Source: CAYLJO01 sp964383905
Lineage (GTDB): Bacteria > Acidobacteriota > Blastocatellia > Pyrinomonadales > Pyrinomonadaceae
Length of the DNA: 16,919 bases
Assembly: GCA_964383905.1 (NCBI GenBank)
Contig: CAYLJO010000135.1
Coordinates: 1 to 16,919, forward strand
Direction: 5' to 3'
This document shows, in pieces, positions 6,404-14,603 of this stretch. Position 1 is the first letter of the stretch; each line of letters starts with the position of its first letter. A model generated the notes under the pieces. It made no database searches. It had not been told where the DNA came from and worked only from the letters and a program-made list of their open reading frames with translations. The position numbers and the translations under genes are program-made.

Positions 6404-7067
6404 GCAGGAGATGGAAAAGCTGTGCATCTTCACATCAGTCTTGCCGCGCGGCAAATCGCACCGGCGCGGCGAAGGGGGCTACACACTCGTTGCGCTGCTC
6501 GCTTTAATGACGATCCTCATGCTGTTCGCCTTAGCCGCCGCGCCCAACGTTCGTCAACAGTCGCAGCGCGAGCTTGAGACAGAGGCGATCTTTCGCGGTG
6601 AAGAGGTCGCTGAAGCAATTCTCCTGTACGTCCGAGCCCACGGGAATCGGTTACCGACCTCAATGGATCAGTTACTGGAAGGTATCCCCCGAGGAACAAA
6701 GAAAATTCAGATCTTACGACTGGAAGCCGCGCGCGACCCCCTGACGAAGTCAGGCGAATGGAGGCTGATCCGACCGCGCACGCAAGCGATGCTGGAATTT
6801 CAGCGCGCAGTGCAGTCTTACGCGGGCGGAACACTGCCGAATCCGACCGATCCGGTCAGACTAACTTTACAAAATAACTACGCGCCAAAACTCGTCAACG
6901 TCGTCGACCCCGGGGCAAAAGAGACAGCGCAAGGCGGCGAAGAGGATTCTGTCAACACGACGGGCGAATTCATCGGAGTCGCGAGCCGCAGCAAACGCAG
7001 CTCGATCATCAACTACTACGGCATTGATCGCCACGATCAATGGATCTTCACACCTCTCTTCAGATAG
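6390..7067 (+). CDS. Prepilin-like / pseudopilin protein without the canonical Glu+5
   Basis: The 225-residue protein has a basic leader ending RRGEGG, then YTLVALLALMTILMLFALAA, the typical shape of a type IV prepilin: leader peptidase site (G30 | Y31), hydrophobic helix, then a globular part. Two key positions differ from major pilins: Y replaces F at +1 and Ala replaces Glu at +5. Loss of Glu+5 is typical of tip pseudopilins of the GspK type, though this protein is shorter than GspK. The region after the helix (ELETEAIFRGEEVAEAILLY) is a helix like those in GspG/GspH-type proteins. It is last in the operon and overlaps the PilP-like gene by 14 bp. ATG 6390 is used; ATG 6411 is another candidate but lies directly on an AGGAG. 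A minor pseudopilin role is inferred. Confidence 0.72.
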   Translation: MTRPEQEMEKLCIFTSVLPRGKSHRRGEGGYTLVALLALMTILMLFALAAAPNVRQQSQRELETEAIFRGEEVAEAILLYVRAHGNRLPTSMDQLLEGIPRGTKKIQILRLEAARDPLTKSGEWRLIRPRTQAMLEFQRAVQSYAGGTLPNPTDPVRLTLQNNYAPKLVNVVDPGAKETAQGGEEDSVNTTGEFIGVASRSKRSSIINYYGIDRHDQWIFTPLFR

Positions 7068-7153
7068 CACTGCACGCCTCGCAAATATTTTCGACCGGTC
7101 AAAACATGATCAGCCCTTCTCACCTCCCGGTAGTGCATGACGCCTCCCCTTTA

Positions 7154-7167
7154 ATGGTTCGAACCAT
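7154..7167. repeat. 14-bp perfect palindrome
   Basis: ATGGTTCGAACCAT reads the same on both strands. It lies in the gap of about 330 bp between the pilus operon and the lysine-rich protein gene, about 105 bp upstream of that gene's promoter. A GAGCA/TGCTC hairpin follows at 7206-7221. It could be a regulator binding site. The rest of 7068-7270 shows no gene and no clear terminator for the pilus operon. Confidence 0.4.
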
Positions 7168-7271
7168 GAAGATGGCATCCTGAAGGTGCATTTGGTGAAC
7201 CGCATGAGCACTTGAATGCTCGTCGGTCACACTCTCATACGAAATTTTTTCCCGTAATTAGTAATAAGTTG

Positions 7272-7300
7272 TTGACATCTGAGCGTATAAAGTTTATATA
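7272..7300 (+). promoter_or_regulatory. Strong sigma70-type promoter of the lysine-rich protein gene
   Basis: A perfect TTGACA (7272-7277) is followed by 17 nt and TATATA (7295-7300, 4/6), in a locally AT-rich patch unlike its GC-rich surroundings. Predicted start is near 7307, giving a leader of about 90 nt with a hairpin before the ribosome site. Confidence 0.75.
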
Positions 7301-7327
7301 CCAATATGTTGTGCGCCGTTCACTCTA

Positions 7328-7364
7328 GGCCACAAGAATGAACTAGACACAGTATCTTGTGGTC
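7328..7364 (+). promoter_or_regulatory. Leader hairpin before the lysine-rich protein gene
   Basis: CCACAAGA (7330-7337) pairs perfectly with TCTTGTGG (7355-7362). The stem extends to 10 bp through one G-U pair and one G-C pair (7328-7329 with 7363-7364), with a 17-nt loop. It lies in the 5' leader, 16 nt before the AGGAG at 7381-7385. It could stabilise the transcript or control ribosome access. Confidence 0.55.
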
Positions 7365-7397
7365 AGGTAACCAACTAAAAAGGAGCAGCTACAACCT

Positions 7398-7520
7398 ATG
7401 GCAACTAAGAAAGCAGCAAAGAAATCTTCTGGTGGTTCCAAGGGCGGATCCAAGAAAGCCGGCAAAGGCGGCACGAAGAAGTCCTCGGGCGGCACGAAGA
7501 AGTCCTCGAAGAAGAAATAG
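7398..7520 (+). CDS. Small lysine-rich, histone-H1-tail-like protein (40 residues)
   Basis: The ORF starts at ATG 7398 and ends at TAG 7518-7520. The 40 residues comprise 15 Lys, 9 Gly, 8 Ser, 4 Ala, 3 Thr and the initiator Met. There are no acidic, aromatic or hydrophobic core residues, so it should be disordered and strongly basic. It begins MATKKAAKKSSGG, and a 21-bp unit is exactly duplicated at 7467-7487 and 7488-7508, encoding GGTKKSS twice. The composition is like the Lys/Ala tails of eukaryotic H1 and of bacterial H1-like proteins, so binding to DNA or RNA is likely but not proven. AGGAG ends 12 nt before the ATG. A consensus promoter, a leader hairpin and a terminator make it a self-contained transcription unit. 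A small basic ribosomal-type protein is the alternative, but no such family fits. Confidence 0.8.
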   Translation: MATKKAAKKSSGGSKGGSKKAGKGGTKKSSGGTKKSSKKK

Positions 7521-7602
7521 CGCAACCAACCGTACGGGTAAGACAGCAACCTTCCATAGGCGCACACAAAACTTTGCGGCCCCTGAGGCCCTTCAGAAAG
7601 AG

Positions 7603-7640
7603 CGGCGAGCTTCATTGAAAGCGTCGCCGTTCTCCTTTTC
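7603..7640 (+). terminator. Rho-independent terminator of the lysine-rich protein gene
   Basis: CGGCGAGCTT (7603-7612) pairs with AAGC, a bulged G and TCGCCG (7619-7629), forming a 10-bp stem with one bulge and a 6-nt loop. It is followed by TTCTCCTTTTC. It lies about 80 nt after the stop codon. Confidence 0.7.
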
Positions 7641-7670
7641 TTGCATCATGCCGCCCACCTTCGTTATGCT
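7641..7670 (+). promoter_or_regulatory. Weak promoter candidate for the cupin gene
   Basis: TTGCAT (7641-7646), 18 nt, TATGCT (7665-7670) follows the terminator directly and precedes the cupin start by about 58 nt. The -35 box matches only 3 of 6 bases. The same -10 hexamer and spacer length occur before the pilN-like operon. Confidence 0.25.
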
Positions 7671-7728
7671 CACCGGTGCGGTCGTGTAAACGGCATAGGG
7701 ACATCACCCGACGGGAGGCCACGACAAC

Positions 7729-8106
7729 GTGAGAGAAGCTGAAGAGAGGCCGTGGGGACGCTACGAAGTCCTGGAAGAAAGCAGTGGCTACAAAGTCAAA
7801 AGGCTTGAGGTCAAGCCGGGTGCGCGCCTCAGCCTGCAACGCCACTCGCGTCGTGGTGAACACTGGGTCGTTGTCGCCGGCACGGCGGACGTTGTCTGCG
7901 GCGAGCGCCGGTTGCGCCTGAAAGAGGGCGAGCACATACACATCCCGCCGGAGACTAACCACCGGCTGGGCAACTCGACGGACCGGCCGCTGGCGCTGAT
8001 CGAAGTGCAGTTGGGTGATTATCTCGGCGAAGATGACATTGTGCGCCTGGAAGATGATTACAAGCGGGACGGCCTTGAGGGGTCACCGGTGACAGGCGAC
8101 AGGTGA
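7729..8106 (+). CDS. Stand-alone cupin, mannose-6-phosphate isomerase type II family
   Basis: The 125-residue cytosolic protein is a single cupin domain matching the C-terminal half of bifunctional ManC/AlgA enzymes. The family interconverts mannose-6-phosphate and fructose-6-phosphate, supplying GDP-mannose for polysaccharides. Visible marks are RPWGRYEVLEE (7-17), KVKRLEVKPGARLSLQRHS (22-40), the metal-binding run QRHSRRGEHWVVV with H39, E44 and H45, the turn GTADVV, GEHIHIPPETNHR with H78, and LIEVQLGDYLGEDDIVRLEDDYKR at the end. No nucleotidyltransferase domain is attached. The start is GTG 7729 with GGGAGG (7712-7717) about 11 nt upstream. The last ten codons run into repetitive sequence containing the palindrome GTCACCGGTGAC (8082-8093) and look like an acquired tail. 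Isomerase activity is inferred from the family; stand-alone members are less studied. Confidence 0.85.
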   Translation: MREAEERPWGRYEVLEESSGYKVKRLEVKPGARLSLQRHSRRGEHWVVVAGTADVVCGERRLRLKEGEHIHIPPETNHRLGNSTDRPLALIEVQLGDYLGEDDIVRLEDDYKRDGLEGSPVTGDR

Positions 8107-8137
8107 TAAGAACGCGCTTTTATTCTGTCAGCCTCTT

Positions 8138-8611
8138 ATGCTGAGCGTGGCCCTGGTCGAGCCGGAGATCCCACCAAACACCGGTAACATCGCGCGCCTC
8201 TGTGCGGCTGCGCGAGTGCCCCTGCACATCGTCGGCGTGACGGGCTTCCGGCTTGACGACCGCGCCGTGCGTCGCGCGGGGCTCGACTACTGGCCGGAAG
8301 TTTCGCTCAACCGGCATCGTGACCTCGCCGCCCTTGAGCTTGCGTTACCCGGCGCGAGGTTCCTTTACTTCACGACGAAAGCCAAACAATCATACACGGA
8401 CTGGCGGTTTGAGGCGGATGACTGTCTGGTGTTCGGCCGCGAAACGCGCGGGCTGCCCGAAGACCTCTTGCGCGCGAACTGGGAACGATGCCTGACGATC
8501 CCGATCCTTAATCCGAAGGTGCGCAGCCTCAACCTTGCTTCCTCCGTCTCGATCGCTCTTTACGAAGCGCTCAGGCAGACCGGAGCGCTTTCGAAGGGAT
8601 GGAAGAGGTGA
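8138..8611 (+). CDS. trmL: tRNA (cytidine/uridine-34-2'-O)-methyltransferase, SPOUT family
   Basis: TrmL methylates the ribose of the wobble base in certain leucine tRNAs, using S-adenosylmethionine. The 157-residue length matches the minimal SPOUT enzyme. Three knot motifs are clear: EPEIPPNTGNIARLC (8-22), LVFGRETRGLPEDLL (97-111), and IPI followed by VRSLNLASSVSIALYEAL (128-145). GFRLDDRAVRRAGLDYW (36-52) is also typical. The start is ATG 8138, only 31 bp after the cupin gene; no good ribosome site is visible, so coupling to the upstream gene is possible. Its stop codon lies inside a 13-bp repeat (GGTGACGCGGAGA) that recurs 24 bp later. The assignment is firm at family level; the target base is inferred from TrmL. 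Confidence 0.92.
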   Translation: MLSVALVEPEIPPNTGNIARLCAAARVPLHIVGVTGFRLDDRAVRRAGLDYWPEVSLNRHRDLAALELALPGARFLYFTTKAKQSYTDWRFEADDCLVFGRETRGLPEDLLRANWERCLTIPILNPKVRSLNLASSVSIALYEALRQTGALSKGWKR

Positions 8612-8643
8612 CGCGGAGAGTGGGAGACGCGGTGACGCGGAGA
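8607..8643. repeat. Short GC-rich direct repeat overlapping the trmL stop
   Basis: GGTGACGCGGAGA occurs at 8607-8619 and again at 8631-8643, with GAGACGCG-type sequence between. The first copy includes the TGA of trmL. The run resembles simple interspersed repeats that spread between genes in some bacterial genomes; that comparison is from memory. Confidence 0.6.
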
Positions 8644-8707
8644 CAAAGCAACAATTCGCCGCATCTCCCTGGTCGCTGCTTTTTTCCTCTTCCGCATTTA
8701 TTCTTAT

Positions 8708-8726
8708 CGGGATATGTGTAATCCCG
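8708..8726 (+). terminator. Hairpin between trmL and typA, possible weak terminator
   Basis: CGGGAT (8708-8713) and ATCCCG (8721-8726) form a perfect 6-bp stem with a 7-nt loop, followed only by TCTTAC. It could end trmL transcription weakly or act as an operator, since it sits immediately upstream of the typA promoter. Confidence 0.3.
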
Positions 8727-8733
8727 TCTTACA

Positions 8734-8742
8734 TGGTAAAAT
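8734..8742 (+). promoter_or_regulatory. Extended -10 promoter of typA
   Basis: TGGTAAAAT matches an extended -10 (TGn followed by a 5/6 TATAAT). No good -35 box is 17 nt upstream, as is common for extended -10 promoters. Predicted start is about 50 nt before the typA ATG. Confidence 0.45.
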
Positions 8743-8798
8743 ATTAGTTTGCGCCGAGCGCGGCAAGATCGCGCGGATTTCACCTGTGAAGAGGGATT

Positions 8799-10658
<1,860 letters not shown>

Positions 10659-11347
10659 GGTAACTTTCGCCCGTCACCAATGAAGAGGTAGCGCGCCCAT
10701 AGCATTCATCTTAGAATTTCCCACCAGTGGGCCAGACAGAGCTTACCTGTATCAAGAGCTTTCCTCTCTTTCGTGTCAAGCATTGACCCGTATCGGAGCG
10801 CGCCGTCAACCGTCCGGCGGAGGCGAGTCGGTGGGGCAAGGGGGGAACTTGCCGTTTAACAAACCGGAAGTGGTGATAAGCCGCAGCAAGATGGTCGATG
10901 GATATCTGAAATGGTCTACTCGCCGGCGCGGAACAGACAGAAAATGTCAGTTTTGGGGTGACAAATTTCGTCGCCTGACGGGCCTAAGACCCCCTCGCCA
11001 ACTCAAATTTTGGACTACCCTTTGGCGTTGGCCGACCGGCGGAGAGATGTTTCTGTGGCCGGAAAAATGCCCGTAAAAGCGGGAGAACCCGGCCATTTCT
11101 GACCGGGTCCACATTTCGGAAAGAGTACTGAAGGGTTGCTCGGAGGGCGACTGGCGCTGCGGCAGGCGGCGCTCAGAGAAGTGATGGCGGCGGGGGCACG
11201 TTATCTCTTCCGTGCTTGCCGACGAGATGTAAAGCATGCGGCGTGCCACAAACTATAATATTTCTGGAAAAAGGGAGTGATTGACTATTAGGGCGCGAGG
11301 AAGGCAGGGGAAACGGCCGGACGCCTTCTGCTTTTGGCCGAGGCTCT
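10659..11347. other. 690-bp gene-poor region after typA
   Basis: I find no gene here. Frames at 10783-11076 (plus, TTG start) and 10947-11249 (minus) overlap each other, have no ribosome site and show no domain. Structures seen are CCCAC-CA-GTGGG at about 10719-10730, CCCG/CGGG around AAAA at 11070-11083, and the dyad ACCCGG (11087-11092) / CCGGGT (11103-11108). A lone perfect TATAAT lies at 11254-11259 without a -35 box. The stretch may be a decayed gene, an sRNA locus or spacer. Confidence 0.5.
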
Positions 11348-11902
11348 TTAGTCCGAGGAGTCTTCGACGACGCGAATATCCTTGAGCTTACTATTACCCG
11401 TGGCGCGAAGCCGCGCTGCGACGTCCGCCGCTTCGGCCTGTGTGAAGCGCCCGACGAGAACGGAAAATCTAGGATCCCTGTCATCCGCGCGCGGCGTGCT
11501 GATACGAATCTCTGTGTAGCCGCCCTGCTCTAACTCCCTGACGAGTGGTTGTGCGTCTTCAGGCTTCTGGAATGTGGCAATCAGCAAAGCGAAGCGGCGT
11601 TCAGGTTCAAGCGTCGGCAGGGTTGACGCAGAATTCGAAAGTGGCGCCGGCGAGGCCTGCTCGTGGCCGGAAGCTGCCGGTGAGACGCCGGCCGCGTATT
11701 CGGGGGCTGTCGTCGGTGGTGGCGCCGGTTCACCAATCCAGCGACCGACCATGACCCCTACTGCAAAGAAGATGGCCGCAATTACGAGCGCGCTCAGGAG
11801 CAGCACGGCGGGCCGCCGCTCATCACGGTTGAGCTCTTCGAAGGCGGAATGGGGCAACTCTTGCTCCGTCGGCTCCTCATATTTGTGTGTGTCCGTCGCC
11901 AT
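11348..11902 (-). CDS. Membrane-anchored SPOR-domain protein
   Basis: SPOR domains bind peptidoglycan stripped of stem peptides, usually at the division septum. This 184-residue protein has an acidic cytoplasmic N-terminus (about 1-30), one membrane helix at about 33-54 (VLLLSALVIAAIFFAVGVMVG), a Pro/Ala/Ser linker (about 58-100), and a C-terminal SPOR domain (about 103-179) with RFALLIATFQKPEDAQPLV, a second strand-helix unit (RFSVLVGRFTQAEAADVAARL) and a last strand ending DIRVVEDSSD. This bitopic plan is like FtsN or DedD, but too generic to name it. ATG 11900-11902 is used; a TTG lies directly before it. No strong ribosome site is visible. It follows the NfeD-like gene by 52 bp on the same strand, so the two may be cotranscribed. 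Confidence 0.85.
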   Translation of the reverse strand: MATDTHKYEEPTEQELPHSAFEELNRDERRPAVLLLSALVIAAIFFAVGVMVGRWIGEPAPPPTTAPEYAAGVSPAASGHEQASPAPLSNSASTLPTLEPERRFALLIATFQKPEDAQPLVRELEQGGYTEIRISTPRADDRDPRFSVLVGRFTQAEAADVAARLRATGNSKLKDIRVVEDSSD

Positions 11903-11954
11903 CAACGCGCCCGCCGCTAAACTTCCAAGCCCTGTCTCATCCTTTGAAAGCGAA

Positions 11955-12245
11955 TCATCCAGTCGGCTCTACTTCGAGCAGATGGCCGCTGGCCCCGACG
12001 ATGCGAACCCGGCCGCCTCGTTGCACAGTCGCGCCTGAGCGCGAGCGTGCGCGCCACAATTCACCCCGCACGAGCACCGCCCCCTCCGGCTCCAGAGTCG
12101 TTTCCACGACGGCCGCCGCACCCACCAAAACAAGTTCACCTGTCGCAGACTTTTTATATCTTGACAGCGCAAGAATGAGAGCCAGCAGGGCGAGCAGAAC
12201 ACCGCCTACCAACGTAACCGCGAAGATAATCCACGGCAGTCTCAT
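11955..12245 (-). CDS. Short NfeD-like OB-fold membrane protein
   Basis: The 96-residue protein has one N-terminal membrane segment (about 5-27, PWIIFAVTLVGGVLLALLAL and onward) and then an NfeD-type OB domain (about 38-94). The pattern is VGAAAVVETTLEPEGAVLVRG, GELWRARS, GATVQRGGRVRIVG and LLEVEP, the usual strand order. NfeD domains work with stomatin/slipin proteins in membrane quality control and sometimes are fused to a ClpP-class protease; here neither partner is adjacent. A start at ATG 12245 fits, because the hydrophobic segment begins at once. No clear promoter or ribosome site is visible. Gene order suggests an operon with the SPOR protein downstream. Confidence 0.8.
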   Translation of the reverse strand: MRLPWIIFAVTLVGGVLLALLALILALSRYKKSATGELVLVGAAAVVETTLEPEGAVLVRGELWRARSRSGATVQRGGRVRIVGASGHLLEVEPTG

Positions 12246-12330
12246 ATCCGAATTTTAGCGTGCATGATCGTAGCATATTAAGAGCGCGCAGAAAAAGAGT
12301 TCCAACGTGAGGCGCGAGATAGCACCCTAA

Positions 12331-12430
12331 CAGCTCACCGCAGAGGGCGCCGCAGGACCCGAGAGGAATTAAAGAAAATTTTATTCACCATCTCGTTTCC
12401 TTCCCTCCGTACCCTCTGCGGTAAATGCTG
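12331..12430. repeat. 100-bp inverted-repeat element
   Basis: ACCGCAGAGGG (12337-12347) and CCCTCTGCGGT (12412-12422) are perfect 11-bp complements. Beyond short mismatched joints, CAGC (12331-12334) pairs with GCTG (12427-12430). The 64-bp interior is AT-rich at its centre (AAAATTTT). There is no ORF. Shape and size fit a REP/MITE-like interspersed repeat. The rest of 12246-12549 holds no gene. Confidence 0.7.
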
Positions 12431-12493
12431 GTTCACCAGACCCCATGTTAACGTAGGCGGTATCGCGGGTTTCGCCGGTAACTTGTCGGGATC

Positions 12494-12526
12494 AAAAAAA
12501 TGGGGCGACCTTCCACCGAAGCCGCC
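12494..12526 (-). terminator. Rho-independent terminator of the TolB-like/TPR gene
   Basis: On the minus strand GGCGGCTTC pairs with GAA, a bulged G and GTCGCC across the loop GGTG (one G-U pair). It is followed by CCA and seven T. It begins 24 nt after the stop codon of the TPR gene. Confidence 0.85.
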
Positions 12527-12549
12527 TCTCCGAGAGTCTGTGCGAACTC

Positions 12550-14313
12550 TTACTTGCCGCCTGTCTCAACCTGGCGCTGCAAGGCGATGGCTTCCTGATT
12601 GTTAGAATCAATCTGCATCGCCTTGAGGGCGTAGCTGCGGGCCATCGCGCGGTCTCCACGTTCGAGGAAGATGCGCCCCAGCAGGATGTGGGCGTCGATC
12701 AGTTTTGGGTCCCAGAAGACGGCCGTCTTCAAAGCGGCAATGGCCGCCTCCTGATCGCCCCGCCGTTGATTAATGCGACCGCTCAATAGATAAGCCTCGG
12801 CGTTGGTCGGCTCGACCATGACCACGCGGTGCAACTCTGTCAACGCCTCGTCGTCGCGCCCCGCTTGATACAGCTCACGCGATTTGGCCAGCAAGTCTTG
12901 CGATTTGCTCGTATTTTCAGCGCTATCAACCGACCGCCTCTCACGGATTACTCCGAAGTAATCATCGCGGTTGAAGACGTCGCGCAGGCGCGGCTGAACA
13001 CCCATCGTCGATTGCGACTTCTGCCACTCGGTCTGCCACTTAGCATAAGATGCTAGATACCGGCGCGCCTGATTATCGGCGGCGGCAGCCGTCTCCGCCT
13101 GCCCGGTGCGCTCCAATGATTTGGCGAAGAGGAAGTAGGCCTGCCCGTCGCGCGGGTCGGCGGTGATGACGGGCCGCAGCTGGTCCGCCGCTTCCGTATA
13201 TTTGCCGGAGAGAAAGAGTGCGTAAGCGTAGTTGAATCGCACCATCTGGTCGTCAGGCGAAGACTCGGCGGCGCGCGCCAATAGCGACGTCCCCTGTGAT
13301 AGAAGGCGCGCTCGTTCATTCGCCTTCTTCTCCTCGCGCGCCGCTTCCAGCGCAACCGCCCCGGCATTGTTATAAACACCCATCAGAGGCGTGTCCGAGC
13401 TGAGTGGCACGAGCACCGCTAAGGCGCGGCCGTAGTCTTTCAGATGCCAGTAAGCAAGGCCCGCGTAAAAGGCCGCTTCCGCGTAGTGAGGATCCTTCTT
13501 TTGCAGCTTTGAAAAATAGTCCGCCGCCTGTTTCCAGTTCTGTTCCTGAAAGTAGTACTGACCCAGCTCGAAAGCTGCCTGCGGGTAGACTGCGCCCGCG
13601 TTGGCCTCACTGTAAAAGCGCAAAGCGTTTTTCAGATAGTTGACGCGCGTCGGGTCGCGGTCGGCGAGTTGCACGCCTTTCACATAGGCTTCAAAGGCGC
13701 GCGGCGGAACTTTAGTAGCCAGTTGCACAAACTGATTGCGGGAGAAGGGAAGCGCCTTGTCGCGCTGGTAAAGAATTTGGTAGGCCAGCTCGCCCTGAAA
13801 TCTTTGCAAATTTGTGAGGGCCCCTCCGAAATCATACTCCCGCGTGGCCCAGCGTCCGTCGGGCATCATCTCGCCCATCAAACGCCCTTCGTTGATCTTG
13901 ATGACACGCGCCGAGCCCTGCAATGAAGCGAGTGAGTCGCCCTGTGGCGGGGTGACGGTGTAAGTGCCAAGGACAACTATCGTCGCGTGCGCTTCGCGGG
14001 CGAGTTTGATCGCTGTGGCGCGCGAGGGCAGCATCGTCCGCGGCAGCCGCACGCGCTGGTAAGCCAACTCTCGTTCATCGCTCGACACGACAATCAGGCC
14101 CGGGACATTCAAAAGCTCAGAGAGCGAATCGGCGAAGCTTTCGCCGACCCAGTTGTACTCCGGGTGGCTTGATGTGTTCTCAAAGGGAAGAACAATTACT
14201 GAATCAGTCGCCCTCGGGGTCTGCGCTCGAACTCCTGCAACCGGAAACAGGGCCAACAAGGCGAGCGCCAGCCCCGCCGTCGCAAGGCGCCTGTCAAAGT
14301 GTCGTATCAACAT
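12550..14313 (-). CDS. Secreted protein with TolB-like N-terminal domain and TPR repeats
   Basis: The 587-residue protein has a signal peptide of about 30 residues (basic start, hydrophobic core LATAGLALALLALFPVAGVRA, then Q). Next comes a domain at about 37-125 beginning SVIVLPFENTSSHPEYNWVGESFADSLSELL. This is the TolB-like/FlgO-type fold often set before TPRs. TPR units follow at about 207-300, 355-415 and 470-570 (examples: AFELGQYYFQEQNWKQAADYF, LSGRINQRRGDQEAAIAAL). It should act in the periplasm as a protein-binding scaffold; the partner is unknown. The start is ATG 14311-14313, because the signal peptide begins there and AGGGA lies 9 nt upstream. A longer frame reaches 14388 but overlaps the promoter. 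It has its own promoter (14388-14416) and terminator (12494-12526), so it is monocistronic. The broken TPR fragment at 884-1312 is a different sequence. Confidence 0.85.
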   Translation of the reverse strand: MLIRHFDRRLATAGLALALLALFPVAGVRAQTPRATDSVIVLPFENTSSHPEYNWVGESFADSLSELLNVPGLIVVSSDERELAYQRVRLPRTMLPSRATAIKLAREAHATIVVLGTYTVTPPQGDSLASLQGSARVIKINEGRLMGEMMPDGRWATREYDFGGALTNLQRFQGELAYQILYQRDKALPFSRNQFVQLATKVPPRAFEAYVKGVQLADRDPTRVNYLKNALRFYSEANAGAVYPQAAFELGQYYFQEQNWKQAADYFSKLQKKDPHYAEAAFYAGLAYWHLKDYGRALAVLVPLSSDTPLMGVYNNAGAVALEAAREEKKANERARLLSQGTSLLARAAESSPDDQMVRFNYAYALFLSGKYTEAADQLRPVITADPRDGQAYFLFAKSLERTGQAETAAAADNQARRYLASYAKWQTEWQKSQSTMGVQPRLRDVFNRDDYFGVIRERRSVDSAENTSKSQDLLAKSRELYQAGRDDEALTELHRVVMVEPTNAEAYLLSGRINQRRGDQEAAIAALKTAVFWDPKLIDAHILLGRIFLERGDRAMARSYALKAMQIDSNNQEAIALQRQVETGGK

Positions 14314-14387
14314 GAATACCAATCCCTTACAGTAGGTCAAAGTCAAGAGCCGCGAAAGCGGCAAAGTCGTTGGATGCCACCCCACCA

Positions 14388-14416
14388 ATTGTAGTTGGTT
14401 GTGACTGGCATCTCAA
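14388..14416 (-). promoter_or_regulatory. Sigma70-type promoter of the TolB-like/TPR gene
   Basis: On the minus strand TTGAGA (14411-14416, 5/6) is followed by exactly 17 nt and TACAAT (14388-14393, 5/6). Predicted start is near 14381, 68 nt before the ATG at 14313. Confidence 0.75.
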
Positions 14417-14441
14417 CCGGACAACCGCCGGTCACATGCGC

Positions 14442-14463
14442 GGCGCATCATTATTGATGCGCC
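14442..14463. promoter_or_regulatory. Perfect 9-bp inverted repeat between divergent genes
   Basis: GGCGCATCA (14442-14450), loop TTAT, TGATGCGCC (14455-14463). It lies 26 bp upstream of the minus-strand -35 box and about 210 bp before the AhpD-like gene, with no T-run on either side. An operator shared by the two divergent genes is more likely than a terminator. Confidence 0.5.
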
Positions 14464-14500
14464 TCAACCAGCCCCGCCCGGTGGTAATATGTACCCGCGT

Positions 14501-14506
14501 TATAAT
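14501..14506 (+). promoter_or_regulatory. Lone TATAAT, possible -10 box for the AhpD-like gene
   Basis: A perfect TATAAT faces the AhpD-like gene, 170 bp upstream, but no recognisable -35 box or TGn extension accompanies it. Weak support. Between it and the gene no coding sequence is seen. Confidence 0.25.
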
Positions 14507-14603
14507 TCAGGGCGATGCCGCGCATACATATGCGGTAGCACGGCCCCGCCGCCCGCAGAAAATGCTCGGTAGAACTCACCGGCCGGGTACTCGCGCACGT
14601 GAT

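Noticed and set aside
7154..7167. tRNA T-arm (GGTTCGAACC)
   Set aside because: The flanking bases do not form the 5-bp T stem, there is no acceptor stem or anticodon arm, and the sequence is better described as a palindrome.
10783..11076. 97-codon plus-strand ORF
   Set aside because: It has a TTG start, no ribosome site, no domain, an odd Trp/Arg-rich composition and is overlapped by an equally unconvincing minus-strand frame.
14313..14388. 25-residue longer start for the TolB-like/TPR protein
   Set aside because: It would put residues before a complete signal peptide and overlap the -10 box of the predicted promoter.
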